Origin: Solirubrobacteraceae bacterium
GTDB taxonomy: Bacteria; Actinomycetota; Thermoleophilia; Solirubrobacterales; Solirubrobacteraceae
Direction of reading: 5' to 3'
DNA length: 64,000 bases
Assembly: GCA_016463765.1 (NCBI GenBank)
Contig: JAEMQS010000007.1
Location: 1 to 64,000, forward strand
Shown: piece by piece, positions 61,520-64,000 of the stretch
Numbering within the stretch: the first letter of the stretch is position 1
Layout: each line of letters opens with the position of its first letter
The notes under the pieces: generated by a model
Told to the model about the DNA's origin: nothing
Database searches by the model: none
What the model saw: the letters and a program-made list of their open reading frames with translations, nothing else
Position numbers and translations under genes: made by a program

Positions 61520-62403
61520 TGCCGGCGGGCTACCCCGACGCGCTCCGCGACCTCGTGGAGACGGAGCTCCGGGCACTCGAGCTCGGCGAAGCCGACGGCC
61601 GCGATGCGGTCGGGCTCATCGAGGCGATGCGCTACTCGCTGCTGGCGGGCGGCAAGCGGGTGCGGCCCGTGCTCGCCCTCGCGACCGCCCGCGCGCTGGG
61701 ACGCGACGAGCGCGACGTGCTGGCCTTCGCCCTGGCCGTCGAGCTCATCCACACGTACTCGCTGATCCACGACGACCTCCCCGCGATGGACGACGACGAC
61801 CTGCGGCGGGGACGGCCGACGTGTCATGTCGCGTACGGGGAGGACGTCGCGATCCTGGCCGGCGACGCGCTGTACGCCGAGGCGTTCCGCCTCGTGCTCG
61901 AACGCCAGCAGGGAGAACCGGCGGCGGTGCTGCGGGCGGTCGCCGAGCTCGCCGCGGCCACGGGCGTCAGCGGCATGGTCGGCGGCCAGTACCTCGACGT
62001 CGCCGAGCAGGCGACGGACGGCCCCGACGGACTGCGGCGCCTGCACGCCCTGAAGACGGGCCGACTCATCGTCGCGTCGGTCGAGTGCGTACTCCTGATC
62101 AGCGGTATGACGGAACCTGCGACAATCCCGTTTCGCGATTTTGCGAGTGAGCTGGGCGTGCTGTTCCAGATCGTCGACGACATCCTCGACGTGACCGGGA
62201 CGGACGACGCGCTCGGCAAGCCGCAGGGCAGCGACGAGCGACACGGCAAACGGACATACGTCAGCGAGTTCGGCCTCGAGCGGGCCCGCGAGCTGGCGGT
62301 GGCCTCCCACGCACAGGCCCGGGCGCACCTCGCCGTCGCGGCACCTGGCGGGGCGCCAGAGCTCGAGCAGATCACCGACTTCATCTTCACCCGGACGTCA
62401 TGA
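61519..62403 (+). CDS. ispA: Farnesyl/geranyl-type polyprenyl diphosphate synthase
   Basis: 294 aa, GTG start in a TAGTG junction with xseB. Trans-prenyltransferase: GGKRVRPVLALA, first Asp-rich motif DDLPAMDDDD within LIHDDLPAMDDDDLRRGRPTCH, GQYLDV and the second Asp-rich motif FQIVDDILDVTG. It makes C15 or longer prenyl diphosphates from IPP and DMAPP. A patch at about 62090-62155 is less GC-rich than the rest. Stop overlaps the dxs ATG. Confidence 0.94.
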   Translation: MPAGYPDALRDLVETELRALELGEADGRDAVGLIEAMRYSLLAGGKRVRPVLALATARALGRDERDVLAFALAVELIHTYSLIHDDLPAMDDDDLRRGRPTCHVAYGEDVAILAGDALYAEAFRLVLERQQGEPAAVLRAVAELAAATGVSGMVGGQYLDVAEQATDGPDGLRRLHALKTGRLIVASVECVLLISGMTEPATIPFRDFASELGVLFQIVDDILDVTGTDDALGKPQGSDERHGKRTYVSEFGLERARELAVASHAQARAHLAVAAPGGAPELEQITDFIFTRTS

Positions 62404-64000
62404 CCACTCCCCCCGAGCGCCTCCTTGACCGCATCGACCGGCCGCAGGACCTTCACGGTCTGAGCGAGCCCGAGCTCGAGCAGGTCGCGCAGGAGGTCCG
62501 TGAGCACATCATCGACACGGTCGGGGAGATCGGCGGCCACTTCGGCGCGAACCTCGGGACGTGCGAGCTGGCGGTCGCGCTGCACTCGCTGCTCGATTCG
62601 CCCAAGGACAAGATCCTGTGGGACGTCGGTCACCAGGCCTACCCGCACAAGATCCTCACGGGTCGCCGCGACCAGCTGCCGACGATCCGCCAGTACGAGG
62701 GCCTCGCGCCGTTCTGCTCGATCCCCGAGAGCGAGCACGACATCATGGGCGCCGGCCACGCGTCGACGTCGATCGGCTACGGCGTGGGCCTGGCCGAGGC
62801 CATGAAGCTCAACGGCGACGATCCGGCCGGCCGGGTCGTCTCGGTGATCGGCGACGGGTCGATGACCGGCGGCGTGGCGTTCGAGTCCATCCACCAGGCA
62901 GGCGGGCTGCAGACGCCGATGGTCGTGGTGCTCAACGACAACGGCATGTCGATCTCGCCGAACGTCGGCGCGCTGTCGGGCTACTTCAACCGCATCCGGC
63001 TGAATCCCAAGCTCTGGCACGCCCGCGAGGACGTCGAGCACGCGCTGACCGAGCTGCCGGCCGGCATCGGCTCGCGGATCGGTCGCCTCGGCCCCCAGCT
63101 GAAGGAGTCGCTGAAGGCGTTCTGGGCGCCGGGCCTGCTGTGGGAGGACCTCGGCTGGGCGTACGTCGGCGTCATCGACGGCCACGACGTGCGCGCCCTG
63201 CGGCTCGCGCTGCGCAAGGCGCTCGACGCCCAGCGCCCCGTCGTCGTGCACGTCGCGACCGTCAAGGGCAAGGGCTTCGCGCCGGCCGAGGACGGCGGCC
63301 TGGAGGGCATGGAGCAGTGGCACGCCGCCAAGCCGAAGTCGATCACGAACCGCGCGCCGACGGTCGTCAGCAAGGCCAACCCGAAGCCCCCGGGCCCGGC
63401 CGCCCCGCCGCAGTACACGAAGGTCTTCGGCGAGCAGCTCGTCCGCGAGGCCAAGCGCGACCCGCGCGTCGTCGGGATCACGGCCGCGATGAACTCCGGC
63501 ACCGGTCTGAACATCCTCCAGAAGGAGCTGCCGGACCACTACTTCGACGTCGGCATCGCCGAGCAGAACGCCATCCTGTTCGCGGCCGGCCTGGCGCTGG
63601 AGGGCATCAAGCCCGTCGCCGCGATCTACTCGACGTTCCTCCAGCGGGCGTTCGACCAGATCGTCCACGACGTCTGCCTCCAGAAGCTCAACGTCGTCTT
63701 CGCGATGGACCGCGCCGGCCTCGTGGGCGACGACGGGCCGACCCACCACGGCGCGTTCGACATCTCGTACCTGCGCTGCCTGCCGAACATCGTCCTCGCC
63801 GCGCCGCGCGACGAGGCACTGCTGGTGGACCTGCTGCACACGTCGCTCGTCTACGACGACGGCCCGTTCGCGCTGCGCTACCCGCGCGGAGAGGCGATCG
63901 GCGTGCCGCTTCCGGCAACGCCGCGCGAGATCCCGATCGGGACCGGCGAGGTCCTGCGGGAGGGGCAGAGGGTCGCCATCCTCGGCTACGGCTCGGGCGT
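62400..64000 (+). CDS. dxs: 1-deoxy-D-xylulose-5-phosphate synthase (3' end outside window)
   Basis: 533 codons visible, truncated by the window edge. ATG 62400 overlaps the ispA stop. Thiamine diphosphate enzyme that condenses pyruvate and glyceraldehyde-3-phosphate, first step of the MEP pathway. The N-terminal domain has VGHQAYPHKILTGRRD and the ThDP motif GDGSMTGGVAFE with NDNGMSISPN. The pyrimidine-binding domain has DVGIAEQNAILFAAGLA with the catalytic Glu, and DRAGLVGDDGPTHHGAFDISYLR. The linker contains a Lys/Pro-rich insertion. Coupling to ispA places both ends of short-chain isoprenoid supply in one operon. Confidence 0.96.
   Translation, partial: MTTPPERLLDRIDRPQDLHGLSEPELEQVAQEVREHIIDTVGEIGGHFGANLGTCELAVALHSLLDSPKDKILWDVGHQAYPHKILTGRRDQLPTIRQYEGLAPFCSIPESEHDIMGAGHASTSIGYGVGLAEAMKLNGDDPAGRVVSVIGDGSMTGGVAFESIHQAGGLQTPMVVVLNDNGMSISPNVGALSGYFNRIRLNPKLWHAREDVEHALTELPAGIGSRIGRLGPQLKESLKAFWAPGLLWEDLGWAYVGVIDGHDVRALRLALRKALDAQRPVVVHVATVKGKGFAPAEDGGLEGMEQWHAAKPKSITNRAPTVVSKANPKPPGPAAPPQYTKVFGEQLVREAKRDPRVVGITAAMNSGTGLNILQKELPDHYFDVGIAEQNAILFAAGLALEGIKPVAAIYSTFLQRAFDQIVHDVCLQKLNVVFAMDRAGLVGDDGPTHHGAFDISYLRCLPNIVLAAPRDEALLVDLLHTSLVYDDGPFALRYPRGEAIGVPLPATPREIPIGTGEVLREGQRVAILGYGSG

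Overview
The window is about 70 % G+C and gene-dense, with many GTG or TTG starts and ATGA, GTGA or TAGTG junctions. Gene content and order suggest an actinobacterium of the class Thermoleophilia (Solirubrobacterales-like). Pointers are hisS-aspS, alaS-ruvX-mltG-aroE followed directly by type IV pilus genes, a fused shikimate kinase/dehydroquinate synthase, and efp-nusB-xseB-ispA-dxs. This placement is an inference from layout and protein style, not from a database search. No rRNA, tRNA, CRISPR array or insertion sequence was recognised.

Layout. 0.1-7.5 kb: secreted proteins, a formimidoyltransferase, a metallo-beta-lactamase-fold hydrolase, an RDD membrane protein and two tandem secreted trypsin-like proteases. 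7.6-22.2 kb: hisS, aspS, a chemoreceptor, a membrane-anchored thioredoxin-like protein, an unusual IscU/NifU-MnmA fusion, a class II amidotransferase with a cyclophilin lipoprotein, then alaS-ruvX-mltG-aroE. 22.2-28.5 kb: first pilus block (pilB1, rpsD, pilT, pilC) plus a protein with a long GxxxG repeat. 28.5-38.9 kb: accessory stretch with orphan hypotheticals, a double-headed histidine kinase, a second amidotransferase, a RES/Xre toxin-antitoxin operon ending in a DsbA-like gene, and a copper operon with a CsoR-type operator. 38.9-52.5 kb: second pilus block (pilB2; after rnd and gluQ, pilA, three minor pilin-like genes, pilD, pilM-N-O and a PilP-position gene). 52.5-64 kb: aroC, aroK-aroB, aroQ, an M24 peptidase, a GT-C-like membrane protein, a Na+/H+ antiporter, a secreted protein, then efp-nusB-xseB-ispA-dxs (dxs runs off the right edge).

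How the genes work together. The two pilus blocks encode a nearly complete type IV pilus machine without a secretin, as expected for a monoderm envelope. It has two assembly ATPases, one retraction ATPase, one platform protein, a major pilin, minor pilins, the prepilin peptidase and the PilM/N/O set. aroE, aroC, aroK-aroB and aroQ cover most of the shikimate pathway. ispA and dxs give isoprenoid precursors.

Main points of interest: the IscU-like domain fused to an iron-sulfur-type MnmA with one scaffold cysteine lost; a recurring TANNNT element 6-10 bases before start codons, implying many leaderless mRNAs; a possible switch-like leader in front of pilA; a pseudo-kinase/kinase fusion; a three-gene RES toxin operon with its own operator; and a block of sequence identity between the two proteases that looks like gene conversion.
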